Below, piece by piece: positions 5,321 through 5,408 of a stretch of DNA of 5,408 nt. The translations under genes and the position numbers were made by a program. A model generated the notes under the pieces. The model saw only the letters and a program-made list of their open reading frames with translations, was not told where the DNA came from and did not search any database. This stretch comes from DATAWZ01 sp036266975 (GTDB taxonomy: Bacteria > Actinomycetota > Thermoleophilia > Solirubrobacterales > Solirubrobacteraceae), in NCBI GenBank assembly GCA_036266975.1, contig DATAWZ010000183.1, positions 1 through 5,408 on the forward strand. The letters are read 5' to 3'. How positions within the stretch are numbered: the stretch's first letter is position 1; each line of letters starts with the position of its first letter.

Positions 5321-5393
5321 GCATGGCCAGGACGCAGGGAGCCGGAATAGCAGCGCTATTTCGGCTCCCGAGGACGCCGCCAGGCGAAGATTT
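5314..5393. repeat. 80-bp imperfect palindrome with 15-bp core hairpin
   Basis: The core is GGGAGCCGGAATAGC (5337-5351) against GCTATTTCGGCTCCC (5355-5369): 15 pairs with one G-T wobble, around a three-base AGC loop. Outside it, TGGC (5324-5327) faces GCCA (5379-5382) and AAATC (5314-5318) faces GATTT (5389-5393), so the symmetry extends over about 80 bp. The two 9-base internal-loop strands (5328-5336, 5370-5378) both read AGGACGC in the same direction (5329-5335, 5371-5377). No T-run follows on either strand, so a standard terminator is unlikely. It may be a structured RNA or a dispersed palindromic repeat; no protein gene covers it. Confidence 0.7.
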
Positions 5394-5397
5394 GCAG

Positions 5398-5408
5398 CCG
5401 CGAAGCGG
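5398..5408. repeat. Terminal mini-hairpin, cut by the window edge
   Basis: CCGC-GAA-GCGG forms a 4-bp stem with a three-base loop at the very end of the window, directly after the 80-bp palindrome. Alone it could be chance in GC-rich DNA. As the third hairpin in about 110 bp it suggests that the structured region continues beyond the window. Confidence 0.3.

Noticed and set aside
5337..5369. 15-bp hairpin read as a Rho-independent terminator for the crotonase gene
   Set aside because: No T-tract follows on either strand, the hairpin lies about 85 bp past the stop, and the symmetry extends well beyond it. Kept as a structured repeat instead.

Overview
The window is very GC-rich DNA with codon use typical of actinobacteria. 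It has almost no intergenic space, at least one GTG start, and promoter-like -10 boxes sitting directly against start codons. From the protein flavour (CYP124/125-like P450, YkcB-type GT39 with glycine-rich loops, crotonase, fatty-acyl-CoA ligase) I infer a high-GC actinobacterium, possibly of the Thermoleophilia/Solirubrobacterales type. The phylum is a fair inference; the order is a guess.

Layout. On the minus strand at the left edge, a Nudix hydrolase (672-160) is followed 14 bp later by the start of a fatty-acid-CoA ligase/synthetase that leaves the window. Divergent from them, a cytochrome P450 runs rightwards (734-1972). A perfect 6+3+6 palindrome lies between the two transcription units and looks like a repressor operator. 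The P450 ends tail-to-tail, with overlapping stop codons, against a large polytopic membrane glycosyltransferase of family 39 (3996-1969). Behind the GT39 gene and in the same direction lies a small lipoprotein gene (4503-4048), probably its operon partner. Divergent from the lipoprotein, a short crotonase-fold (enoyl-CoA hydratase/isomerase family) gene runs rightwards (4551-5252). The last 156 bp hold no gene but are packed with inverted repeats, including a 15-bp hairpin inside a longer imperfect palindrome.

How the genes may work together. The acyl-CoA ligase, the P450 and the crotonase all fit activation, oxidation and degradation of fatty acids, methyl-branched lipids or sterol side chains, and the palindrome could coordinate the P450 with the Nudix/ligase unit. 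The GT39 and lipoprotein form a separate cell-envelope module. No RNA genes, CRISPR arrays, IS elements or transposases were seen. Most of the window is ordinary core-type gene content. The least explained parts are the structured 3' tail (5264-5408), the operator-like palindrome, and a partial iron-box-like site upstream of the GT39 gene.
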